Positions 43,490 through 51,387 of a stretch of 64,000 nucleotides of DNA are shown one piece after another. The DNA is from Comamonadaceae bacterium. Its GTDB lineage: Bacteria; Pseudomonadota; Gammaproteobacteria; Burkholderiales; Burkholderiaceae_C. Below the pieces are notes generated by a model, which was given only the letters and a program-made list of their open reading frames with translations, did not search any database and had not been told where the DNA came from. The DNA lies in contig CANFWI010000008.1 of NCBI GenBank assembly GCA_947450675.1, forward strand, positions 22,072 to 86,071, read 5' to 3'. The translations under genes and the position numbers were made by a program. Position 1 is the stretch's first letter. Each line of letters opens with the position of its first letter.

Positions 43490-44584
43490 ATGCATGCCTC
43501 AAGCCTTCGGTTCAAGCGTCCGAATTTTGCCTTCGCAGTAGCCTCCGGTTTCACCTGCGTTGCGGCGACTGTTTTCCTGCTGACCACCGCCCTCCCCACT
43601 CACGCTGCCACACGGCTAGCGAGCCCAGCGCAAGCACAAATAGACGCGTTGAGCCGCGCCAACGCAGCCGTGGTAGGCATCCAAGTCACCGCCGCTGAAG
43701 GCGCTCGCTCAGCTCGCTCACTGGGACAGGAACGCACCGGCTCTGGCGTGGTCATTGGCGCGGACGGTTTGGTGCTGACGATCGGTTATTTGATGCTGGA
43801 GGCACAAGAGATTGAGATCGTCACGCAAGACGGGAAAACGCTGCCGGCGGTGGCTGTGGCCTACGACATTGCCACCGGCTTTGGCTTGGTCAAGCCACTG
43901 CTGCCGCTGCGCGGCGTGACCCCCGTCGCCTTGGGCAGTCAAAAAGATCTGAGGCTAGGTGAGCCCTTGATGGTCGTGACGGGCGCCACGGCTGACGGCC
44001 AAGACAGCGACGTCAGCATGACGCAGCTGGTCAGCCAACGGGCTTTTTCAGGCACCTGGGAATACCACATTGACAGCGCTCTCTTCACCAGCCCACCCGT
44101 CACGGCGGGTGACGGCAACCACAGCGGTGCGCCCTTGTTCAATCAGCGCGGCGAGTTGCTCGGCATTGGCTCTTTGCTGGTGGCGGATGCGCTGGGTGAA
44201 AACAAACGCGTGCCAGGCAATATGTTTGTTCCGATCGATTTACTCAAGCCGATACTCGCCGAATTGCAGCGCTCGGGCAGCAGTCGGCAAAGCCATCGGC
44301 CTTGGCTGGGCTTGACGTCGAGTGAGCAAGGCGGCCGTGTGCAGATCGTCCGCGTGAGTGAAGACAGCCCAGCCGAGGCCGCTGGCCTGGCGCCCGGCGA
44401 TGTGGTGCTGGCGGTGGACGACAGCAAGGTCGTCACACTGGAGAGTTTTTACAAAAAGCTGTGGGCCCGCAATGCCCCGGACGCTCCGGTGACGCTGACC
44501 GTGCTGCAGGGCGCGGACATCAAAACCGTGGTGCTGACGCCGCAAGACCGGATGCTGTCGCTGAAGCGACCGGCGGGGATTTGA
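43490..44584 (+). CDS. HtrA/Deg-like periplasmic protein with PDZ domain, catalytic triad incomplete
   Basis: A 364-residue exported protein: signal peptide/anchor (residues 15-40, cleavage after THA-A), a trypsin-like domain and a C-terminal PDZ domain ('GRVQIVRVSEDSPAEAAGLAPGDVVLAVDD'). The HtrA motif TNNHV is replaced by TIGYL (Tyr100 in the histidine position), and the 'D..SDIAL' aspartate position is Gly130 in 'DIATGFGLV'. The serine motif is kept as NHSGAP (Ser212). It is therefore probably not a protease but a binding or chaperone-like relative. The end overlaps the SDR gene on the other strand by 65 bp. Confidence 0.85.
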   Translation: MHASSLRFKRPNFAFAVASGFTCVAATVFLLTTALPTHAATRLASPAQAQIDALSRANAAVVGIQVTAAEGARSARSLGQERTGSGVVIGADGLVLTIGYLMLEAQEIEIVTQDGKTLPAVAVAYDIATGFGLVKPLLPLRGVTPVALGSQKDLRLGEPLMVVTGATADGQDSDVSMTQLVSQRAFSGTWEYHIDSALFTSPPVTAGDGNHSGAPLFNQRGELLGIGSLLVADALGENKRVPGNMFVPIDLLKPILAELQRSGSSRQSHRPWLGLTSSEQGGRVQIVRVSEDSPAEAAGLAPGDVVLAVDDSKVVTLESFYKKLWARNAPDAPVTLTVLQGADIKTVVLTPQDRMLSLKRPAGI

Positions 44585-45497
44585 GGGTCAAGCCTTCAAG
44601 CACTGTCGGGTAACGCAGCTGAACGCGCAGCTCGCGCTTAAGACGCTGGTTATCGAGCCGGCGTGACTCGCCCATGAAGCTCAGTAACATCAAGGGCAAC
44701 TGCTGCTGCGCCGTGTGACGTGACAAACGCGGTGGCTTTGGCAAGCCATAAAGGCCTGCAGCCAGATCAAAATAGTCGCCCATTTTGAGTTCGGTGTCGT
44801 CGCTTACATTGGTGCTGCGCTGCGGTTTGCCACGCCAAAGCGCGGCAATGCAGGCGCGCGCCAAGTCATCGGCGTGAATGTGGTTGGTGTAGACGTCGTC
44901 TTCGGCTTGCAGCACGGCCGTGCCTTTGAGCAAACGGTTGCGCGGCGTGCCGCCTTCCCGGTTCGGCGCGTAAATACCCGGAATGCGCAAGCTGTGCACG
45001 CGGGTGCCGGTGGCGCGGCCAAAAAATCGCAGTTGCTGTTCGGCGTCCACACGGCGCTGGCCACGCGGCGTGCCTGGGTTGACGCTGCGCACCTCGTTGA
45101 CCCACGCGCCATCGCAGTCGCCGTAGACGCCGCTGGTCGAGCCATAGACCACGGCATCAGGCAAGCCGCGCAAACGCAGGGCGCGCAGCAAGGCCAGCGT
45201 GCGCGGGTCGCGCCGCCAGTCAGGCAGGTTCTCGCTGGGCGGTGGCGCTAAATGCACGACCCGCGTGGCGATGCCCGACAGACGGCGCAGCGTCGCGGGC
45301 TGGTCTAGGTTGCCCAGCAGCGGCGTGATGCGCTGGCGGCGAAACGTATCCACTTTTTCAGCCGAAGACGTCAGCGCGAGCAAGCGAATGTTGGGTGGCA
45401 ACTGGGCGGCCACGCGCTGACCCACATCACCACAACCGACGATGAGAACACGCGGGCGGCGAAAGCGAAATGGCAAAGCACCGAGAAAATTGGGCAT
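44520..45497 (-). CDS. NAD-dependent epimerase/dehydratase (SDR) family protein
   Basis: A 325-residue protein with a Rossmann motif near the start (VLIVGCGDVGQRVA) and the extended-SDR segment 'VVYGSTSGVYGDCDGAWVNE', though the usual YxxxK is not obvious ('PRGQRRVDAEQQL'), as in YeeZ-like atypical SDRs. The likely ATG is 45495-45497 (MPNFLGALPF), since residues before it are not SDR-like. It is divergent from the ferredoxin-reductase gene (45655) across 157 bp with no other gene. Confidence 0.82.
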   Translation of the reverse strand: MPNFLGALPFRFRRPRVLIVGCGDVGQRVAAQLPPNIRLLALTSSAEKVDTFRRQRITPLLGNLDQPATLRRLSGIATRVVHLAPPPSENLPDWRRDPRTLALLRALRLRGLPDAVVYGSTSGVYGDCDGAWVNEVRSVNPGTPRGQRRVDAEQQLRFFGRATGTRVHSLRIPGIYAPNREGGTPRNRLLKGTAVLQAEDDVYTNHIHADDLARACIAALWRGKPQRSTNVSDDTELKMGDYFDLAAGLYGLPKPPRLSRHTAQQQLPLMLLSFMGESRRLDNQRLKRELRVQLRYPTVLEGLTLKSPPVASATASGLAASAPRF

Positions 45498-45654
45498 AGG
45501 GCGAACGCAAACAAATAAAAGCTGAGAAAACGACGCAAGGTGCCGGATCTCAGGTGGTTTCGGTTTAGAGGCAAAATCACAGGCTTTGCTGAACCGCAAC
45601 ACCCCCTGAAGCCTCAAGGCCCAGAGACACATCAAAGATACCAAGGATAACAAC

Positions 45655-46698
45655 ATGAGTTTCAACGTGACTGTGCAGCCGAGTGGCCGCAGCTTCAGCG
45701 TCAACCCCGACGAGGCTTTGTTGGCCGCGGCCATTCGTCAAGGCATCGGCCTGCCCTACGGCTGCAAAGACGGCGCCTGCGGCTCCTGCAAATGCAAAAT
45801 GCTCGAAGGCACCGTCAGCCATGGCCCGCACCAAGTCAAAGCCTTGTCGGCTGAAGAAGAAGCCAACGGTTTTGTCCTGACCTGCTGCGGCGTGCCGCAG
45901 AGCGATGTGGTGCTGGAGTCACGCCAAGTGACCGACGAAAGCGCCTTCCCGATCAAGAAAATGCCGGTGCGCGTGAGCAGTTTGACGCGTCTCTCAAGCG
46001 ACGTCATCGCCCTTCGCCTGCAGTTGCCGGCCAGCGATGTGTTCAAGTACCACGCCGGTCAGTACGTTGAATTTTTGCTGCGCGACGGTGACCGCCGCAG
46101 CTATTCGATGGCCAATGCGCCGCACACGCAAACCGAGACACCGGGCTTAGAGTTGCACATCCGTCACATGCCGGGCGGCAAGTTCACCGACCAAGTCTTC
46201 AGCACCATGAAGGAAAAAGACATCCAGCGCATTGAAGGGCCGTATGGCAGTTTCTTCTTGCGTGAAGACAGCGCCAAGCCGATGGTGTTGCTAGCTTCGG
46301 GCACGGGCTTTGCCCCAATCAAGGCGCTGATCGAGCACCTGCAGCACAAGAACATCCAACGGCCAGCCGTGCTGTACTGGGGCGGCCGTCGGCCCAGCGA
46401 TTTGTACATGAACGACTGGGTCATGGCCCGACTGGCCGAGATGCCGCAGCTGCGCTATGTGCCGGTGGTGTCCAACGCCCTGCCTGAAGACCACTGGACG
46501 GGTCGAACCGGGTTTGTGCACCAAGCCGTGCTGCAAGATTTTCCAGACCTGTCAGGGCATCAGGTCTACGCCTGCGGTGCACCCATCGTGGTCGACTCGG
46601 CCAAGGCCGATTACACCCAGCTGGCGGGCTTGCCTGAAGAAGAATTTTTTGCCGACTCGTTCACGACGGAAGCGGACAAGGCTAAGGCCTTGGCTTGA
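45655..46698 (+). CDS. Ferredoxin-type NAD(P)H flavin reductase (CDP-6-deoxy-glucoseen reductase-like)
   Basis: A 347-residue three-domain reductase: plant-type 2Fe-2S ferredoxin (GCKDGACGSCKCKML, plus the later cysteine in LTCCG), FAD domain (RSYSMANAP) and NAD(P) domain (LLASGTGFAPIKALIEHL, and YACGAPIVVDSAK). Databases often label this family ascD/CDP-6-deoxy-delta-3,4-glucoseen reductase, but no deoxysugar gene is nearby, so that label is doubtful; it more likely feeds electrons to an unidentified partner, possibly the rubredoxin or an oxygenase. Confidence 0.88.
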   Translation: MSFNVTVQPSGRSFSVNPDEALLAAAIRQGIGLPYGCKDGACGSCKCKMLEGTVSHGPHQVKALSAEEEANGFVLTCCGVPQSDVVLESRQVTDESAFPIKKMPVRVSSLTRLSSDVIALRLQLPASDVFKYHAGQYVEFLLRDGDRRSYSMANAPHTQTETPGLELHIRHMPGGKFTDQVFSTMKEKDIQRIEGPYGSFFLREDSAKPMVLLASGTGFAPIKALIEHLQHKNIQRPAVLYWGGRRPSDLYMNDWVMARLAEMPQLRYVPVVSNALPEDHWTGRTGFVHQAVLQDFPDLSGHQVYACGAPIVVDSAKADYTQLAGLPEEEFFADSFTTEADKAKALA

Positions 46699-46736
46699 AT
46701 GCAGGCTCGCTCGCTGACTTTAGGAGACAACTCACC

Positions 46737-47777
46737 ATGACTTCAAAAAAAACCATGTCGGCAACAGCCAAACGCTCCTCACCGGTGCGGCGCGTTTTGG
46801 CTGCGAGTTGCATCGCTGTGCTGGCCCTGAGCGGCCAAAGCGCTCTGGCGCAGAACACGCAGAACACGCAGAACACGCAGACCAAAGTCATGCGCATCAT
46901 CGTGCCTTACGCACCGGGTGGCCCGATCGATGTGACGGCGCGCCTGATGGCCGAACGCGTGAAGGATTCGCTGGGCGTGGTCATCATTGAAAACCGGCCC
47001 GGCGCTGGTGGCAACATCGGCGTTGATGCGATCGCCAAGGCCGCGCCTGACGGCCTGACCATCGGCATCGCAGCGGTCGCCACGCACGCCATCAACCCGT
47101 GGCTGTACAGCAAGATGCCGTACAACGCCGCCGCTGATTTCGCGCCCATCACGCAGATGCTGCGCGTGCCGAACGTGCTGGTCATCAACGCCGATACGGC
47201 GCGTCGCTTGAACATCAACACGCTGGCGGATTTGATTCGCTACGCCAAGGCAAATCCGGCCAAGCTGAATTACGCCAGTGGCGGCAACGGCAGTGCGGGC
47301 CATCTGGCCGGTGAAATGTTCAAGAAAGAAGCCGGCATTTTTGCGCTGCACATTCCGTACAACGGCGGCAATCCGGCCCAGCTGGCTTTGCTCAGCGGTC
47401 AGGTCGATTTCAACTTTGACAACCTCGCCACCGCCTCGGCCAACATCAAAGCTGGCAAGCTCAAAGCGCTGGCCGTGACCACCGCCAAACGCAGTGCCAG
47501 CCTGCCCGACATTCCGGCCGTCGCTGAAACGCTCAAGGGTTTTGAAATCGACACGTGGTGGGGACTGGTAGCCCCAGCCGGCACGCCGACCGATGTCATC
47601 GCCAAGCTCAATCAGGCGTTTGTGGCAGCCTTGAATTCGCCCGAAACCAAAGCCCGCTTTGCCAGCCTGATGGCGGAACCAGTGGCCAACACGCCTGAAC
47701 AGTTTGCCGACTTCATGAAGAAGGAATTGGCGAAATACGAGCGCGTGGTGAAGGCCTCTGGCGCGCGGGTGGACTGA
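46737..47777 (+). CDS. Bug/TctC family periplasmic solute-binding protein
   Basis: A 346-residue exported protein; signal peptide with 'VLAASCIAVLALSGQSALAQ'. Right after the cleavage site comes a short NTQNTQNTQ repeat, then the family block 'RIIVPYAPGGPIDVTARLMAERV', 'VIIENRPGAGGNIGVDAIAKAAPDG'. The ATG at 46737 is preceded by TAGGAG. It follows the reductase gene by 38 bp and ends 7 bp before the convergent livF stop. Ligand unknown. Confidence 0.9.
   Translation: MTSKKTMSATAKRSSPVRRVLAASCIAVLALSGQSALAQNTQNTQNTQTKVMRIIVPYAPGGPIDVTARLMAERVKDSLGVVIIENRPGAGGNIGVDAIAKAAPDGLTIGIAAVATHAINPWLYSKMPYNAAADFAPITQMLRVPNVLVINADTARRLNINTLADLIRYAKANPAKLNYASGGNGSAGHLAGEMFKKEAGIFALHIPYNGGNPAQLALLSGQVDFNFDNLATASANIKAGKLKALAVTTAKRSASLPDIPAVAETLKGFEIDTWWGLVAPAGTPTDVIAKLNQAFVAALNSPETKARFASLMAEPVANTPEQFADFMKKELAKYERVVKASGARVD
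46851..46880 (+). repeat. Three tandem 9-bp units in a Bug protein gene
   Basis: CAGAACACG is repeated three times and followed by a further CAG, coding Gln-Asn-Thr repeats at the mature N-terminus of the Bug protein. Such in-frame tandem repeats can change copy number by slippage; here it would only alter linker length. Confidence 0.9.
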
Positions 47778-47783
47778 GCCTCA

Positions 47784-48524
47784 CTATTCGCCCAAATAAG
47801 CCGCCCGAACCCGCGGGTCCGTCAACAAGTCTTTGGCTTGACCAGTCATGGTCACCATGCCCGACTCCATCACGTAGCCACGGTCGGCAATGCCCAGCGC
47901 ACGGCTGGCGTTTTGCTCGACCAGCAGAATGGTCACACCGCGCGCAGAGACATCGCGGATGACTTCAAAAATCTTATCGACCATGATCGGCGACAAGCCC
48001 ATGGACGGTTCGTCCAGAAGCAACAACTTGGGGCGGCTCATCAACGCGCGCCCCATGGCGAGCATCTGTTGCTCACCGCCCGACAGGGTGCCGGCCAGCT
48101 GATCTTGGCGCTCTTTCAGTCTGGGGAAAATCCCAAACACCATCTCGATGTCGTTGGCGATCTCGGCCTTGTCGTTGCGAATGTAAGCGCCCATCTGCAG
48201 GTTTTCTGAGATGGACATCCGCGCAAAAACACCGCGCCCCTCAGGCACCATCGCCAAGCCATCCTTCACCAGATCCCACGAGCCTTTGCCATGGATGCTT
48301 TGGCCCAAATACGCAATGTCACCCTCTGCCGCCGGCAGCATGCCGGTGATGGCCTTCATGGTGGTGGTTTTGCCGGCACCGTTGGAGCCGATCAAGGTGA
48401 CCAGCTCACCTTCCTTGACTTCAAAATCTACGCCCTTAACCGCCTTGATGCCGCCGTAAGCGACCTTCAGACCGCTGACTTTGAGGAGTGTCTTGCCCGT
48501 GTTAATTGCCATGTCTTGTGCCAT
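47784..48524 (-). CDS. livF: Branched-chain amino acid-type ABC transporter ATPase LivF
   Basis: A 246-residue ATPase: Walker A GSNGAGKTTT, signature LSGGEQQML, Walker B LLLLDEPSMGLSP, H-loop replaced by the usual LivF 'LLVEQNA'. These are diagnostic of LivF. Last gene of livH-livM-livG-livF on the minus strand. An in-frame ATG 4 codons inside (MAINTGK) is a possible start. Confidence 0.94.
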   Translation of the reverse strand: MAQDMAINTGKTLLKVSGLKVAYGGIKAVKGVDFEVKEGELVTLIGSNGAGKTTTMKAITGMLPAAEGDIAYLGQSIHGKGSWDLVKDGLAMVPEGRGVFARMSISENLQMGAYIRNDKAEIANDIEMVFGIFPRLKERQDQLAGTLSGGEQQMLAMGRALMSRPKLLLLDEPSMGLSPIMVDKIFEVIRDVSARGVTILLVEQNASRALGIADRGYVMESGMVTMTGQAKDLLTDPRVRAAYLGE

Positions 48525-48537
48525 CTATTGCGCCCCT

Positions 48538-49305
48538 TCAGTGGCCGGTGCCCAGATAGGCGGTGATGACTTTTTCGTTTTTTTGCACATCTGCCGGCAC
48601 GCCCTCGGCGATCTGTTTGCCGTAGTCGAGCACCGTCACGCGGTCGCACAAACCCATGACCAGCTTGACATCATGTTCGATCAACAAGATGGTTCGGTTG
48701 TCTTTGCGGATTTGGTCGATGAGTTCACGCAGCTGCACTTTTTCAGTCGCGTTCATGCCGGCGGCCGGTTCGTCCAAGGCAATCAGCTGCGGGTCGGTGG
48801 CCAGGGCGCGCGCGATCTCCAGCCGACGCTGGTCGCCGTAGCTCAACGTCCGCGCTTTGAAGTCAGCATATTGAGCAATGCCAACGTATTCCAGCAACTC
48901 ATGCGAACGCTTGGCAATCGCTTTTTCTTCGGCCTTGAAACCGGGCGTTTGAAAGATCGCCCCGATCAAACCTGAATGGGTGCGAACATGCCGGCCGACC
49001 ATGACATTTTCGAGCGCTGTCATCTCGGCAAACAAACGAATATTCTGGAAAGTCCGGGCGATGCCCGCCTTGGCAACTTCATGCACAGCGCTGGGTTGGT
49101 AGGGCTTGCCGGCCAGCTCAAACGTGCCGCTGTCGGGCGTGTACAAGCCGGTCAGCACATTGAAAAAAGTGGTCTTGCCGGCACCGTTGGGGCCAATCAG
49201 CCCATACACCTGACCGCGTTCGATGTGGATGCCGACATCCGACAGCGCCTGCAAGCCGCCAAAGCGCTTCGACACTCCGGCAACCTTGAGAATGGTCTCA
49301 CTCAT
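48538..49305 (-). CDS. livG: Branched-chain amino acid-type ABC transporter ATPase LivG
   Basis: A 255-residue ATPase: Walker A GPNGAGKTTF, 'AGIARTFQNIRLFAEMTALENVMVG' (LivG-specific), signature LSYGDQRRLEIARAL, Walker B LIALDEPAAGMN and LLIEHD. The ATG at 49305 (MSETILKV) has AAGGA 8 bp upstream; a second ATG two codons ahead has too short a spacing. It overlaps the end of livM by about 8 bp. Confidence 0.94.
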   Translation of the reverse strand: MSETILKVAGVSKRFGGLQALSDVGIHIERGQVYGLIGPNGAGKTTFFNVLTGLYTPDSGTFELAGKPYQPSAVHEVAKAGIARTFQNIRLFAEMTALENVMVGRHVRTHSGLIGAIFQTPGFKAEEKAIAKRSHELLEYVGIAQYADFKARTLSYGDQRRLEIARALATDPQLIALDEPAAGMNATEKVQLRELIDQIRKDNRTILLIEHDVKLVMGLCDRVTVLDYGKQIAEGVPADVQKNEKVITAYLGTGH

Positions 49306-50410
49306 GTCCATCGTCCTTCATCTGGCGATTTTCTGTGGGTTTGCTGAGGGACTGGCCGCGCTCGGGCGCTGGCCACAAGCCGCGCGGCCGCATCAACATG
49401 ATGCTGATCATGGCCAGCGCAATCAGCAGCTGCCGCAAAATAGCCGCGTCAATACGGCCGCCCGTCATGGCCTGCAGCGGCCCTGCGACATGGCGCAACA
49501 CTTCAGGCAAAGCAGCCAGCAGCAATGCGCCCAATATGACGCCAGGCAAATGGCCGATGCCGCCCAACACCACCATGGCGACGATCATCACCGACTCCAT
49601 CAGGCTGAAAGATTCCGGTGAGACAAAACCTTGGAACGCCGCAAACATCGCACCCGAAACGCCGCCAAACGTTGCGCCCATGCCGAAGGCCAGCAGCTTG
49701 AGGTTGCGGGTGTTGATGCCCATCGCCTTGGCGGCAATTTCGTCTTCACGCACAGCCATCCAGGCGCGACCGATGCGGGAATTTTCCATGCGGTGGCAGA
49801 TCACCACCGAGACAATCACCAAGGCCAAAAAGAAGTAGTAATACAGCGACACCGAGGCAATCTCAAAACCGAACACCTCCAACGGCCGGTTCAGCGGGAC
49901 GCTGAAAAAAGTCACGCCGTCAATCTGGCTGATGCCTTTCGGTCCGTTGGTCAGGTTGATCGGCCGGTCTAGATTGTTTAAAAACACGCGAATGATCTCG
50001 CCGAATCCCAGCGTCACGATGGCTAAGTAGTCGCCGCGCAGCTTGAGCGTCGGCGCGCCCAGCAGCAAGCCAAACAAACCGGCCAGCGCAGCAGCCATCG
50101 GAATCACGATCCAAATCGGCAGGTGCAAGCCGTTCGGAAAAGCCCGGGCAATAGCCGGAAAAGCCTCCGCTAGATGGGGGGAACTCAGCAAGGCAAAGAG
50201 ATAAGCGCCGACCGCGAAAAACGCGACGTAGCCAAGATCCAGCAAACCCGCGTAACCCACCACAATGTTCAGGCCCAAGGCCAGCAGCACATAGAGCAGC
50301 GCCATGTCAACGATGCGCACCCAGGCGTTGCCGCCCTGCTGCAACAGCAGCGGCAACACCAGCACGGCCAGCGCGGCGAGCAGGAAAGAAAGCAGTCTGT
50401 GTTTTTTCAT
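49298..50410 (-). CDS. livM: Branched-chain amino acid-type ABC transporter permease LivM
   Basis: A 370-residue permease with about ten membrane segments and the LivM blocks 'ALGLNIVVGYAGLLDLGYVAFFAVGAYLFALL' and 'GRAWMAVREDEIAAKAMGINTRNLKLLAFGMGATFGGVSGAMFA'. The ATG at 50408-50410 (MKKHRLLSFLL) is used since the upstream extension is hydrophilic and unlike the family. livH lies 29 bp upstream. Confidence 0.93.
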   Translation of the reverse strand: MKKHRLLSFLLAALAVLVLPLLLQQGGNAWVRIVDMALLYVLLALGLNIVVGYAGLLDLGYVAFFAVGAYLFALLSSPHLAEAFPAIARAFPNGLHLPIWIVIPMAAALAGLFGLLLGAPTLKLRGDYLAIVTLGFGEIIRVFLNNLDRPINLTNGPKGISQIDGVTFFSVPLNRPLEVFGFEIASVSLYYYFFLALVIVSVVICHRMENSRIGRAWMAVREDEIAAKAMGINTRNLKLLAFGMGATFGGVSGAMFAAFQGFVSPESFSLMESVMIVAMVVLGGIGHLPGVILGALLLAALPEVLRHVAGPLQAMTGGRIDAAILRQLLIALAMISIMLMRPRGLWPAPERGQSLSKPTENRQMKDDGHE

Positions 50411-50439
50411 GGGGTGCTTTGGCTGGAAATGAAGGTGAC

Positions 50440-51369
50440 TCAAGCGCGATCCGCCACCCGCTCACCGAGCAAGCCTTGCGGCCTGAGGGTCAGCACAAAA
50501 ATCAGCACGATGAAGGCAAAAATATCAGAGTACTGGCTGCCTAAAAAACCGCCCGTGAGGGGACCGATGTAACCCGCGCCGATCGACTCGATCAGCCCCA
50601 GCAAGATGCCGCCCAGCACCGCGCCGCCGAGGTTTCCAATACCGCCAAAGACCGCCGCCGTGAACGCCTTCAAACCGGGTAAAAAACCCATGGTGTGCTG
50701 CGCGGTACCGTAGTTAGAGGCGTACATCACGCCGGCCAAGGCCGCGAGAATCGCGCCGATGACGAAGGTCGCAGAAATCACGGTATCAGGGCGCACACCC
50801 ATCAGACCGGCCACGCGAGGGTTCTCGGCCGTGGCCCGCATGGCCCGACCCAACCGCGTGTAGTTGACGACGTACATCAAAATCGAGAGCGACACCGCGG
50901 TCGCACCGAGAATGAAAATTTGGGTGACGGTGATGACTGCGCCGCCAATATTCAAGGGCTCGGCGGGCAGCAGCGTCGGGAACGACTTGTAATTCGGCTT
51001 CCAGATCATCATGGCCAACGTCTGCAGCAGGATCGACATGCCAATGGCGGTGATGAGCGTCGCCAGTTTGGGCGCGTTGCGCAGTGGCCGGTAAGCGATT
51101 TTTTCGATCGCGAAGTTCAACGTGCCGCAGACGATGAAAGCGATCAACAGCGAGATCAGCAAGATCAACCAACCGGGCGTGCCGGGCATGGCTTCTTGCA
51201 TCCAAACAATGATGGTCCAGCTGGTGAGCGCGCCAACCATCAGCACCTCACCATGGGCAAAATTGATCAAGTTGATGATGCCGTAGACCATGGTGTAACC
51301 CAAGGCGATCAAGGCATACATGCTGCCCAACACCAGACCGTTGATGATCTGCTGAAGAAAGATGTCCAT
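50440..51369 (-). CDS. livH: Branched-chain amino acid-type ABC transporter permease LivH
   Basis: A 309-residue permease with eight or so membrane segments, starting 'MDIFLQQIINGLVLGSMYALIALGYTMVYGIINLINFAHGEV', the standard LivH N-terminus; 'LGRAMRATAENPRVAGLMGVRPDTVIS' is the cytoplasmic coupling loop. First gene of livHMGF; no LivK/J substrate-binding gene is adjacent in the window, so the ligand could be a branched-chain amino acid, urea or an aromatic acid. Confidence 0.93.
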   Translation of the reverse strand: MDIFLQQIINGLVLGSMYALIALGYTMVYGIINLINFAHGEVLMVGALTSWTIIVWMQEAMPGTPGWLILLISLLIAFIVCGTLNFAIEKIAYRPLRNAPKLATLITAIGMSILLQTLAMMIWKPNYKSFPTLLPAEPLNIGGAVITVTQIFILGATAVSLSILMYVVNYTRLGRAMRATAENPRVAGLMGVRPDTVISATFVIGAILAALAGVMYASNYGTAQHTMGFLPGLKAFTAAVFGGIGNLGGAVLGGILLGLIESIGAGYIGPLTGGFLGSQYSDIFAFIVLIFVLTLRPQGLLGERVADRA

Positions 51370-51387
51370 CGCGCTGCTCCGAAAAAT

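Noticed and set aside
43490..44584. The HtrA-like gene as a decayed pseudogene
   Set aside because: Signal peptide, Ser motif and PDZ domain are intact without frameshift or stop.
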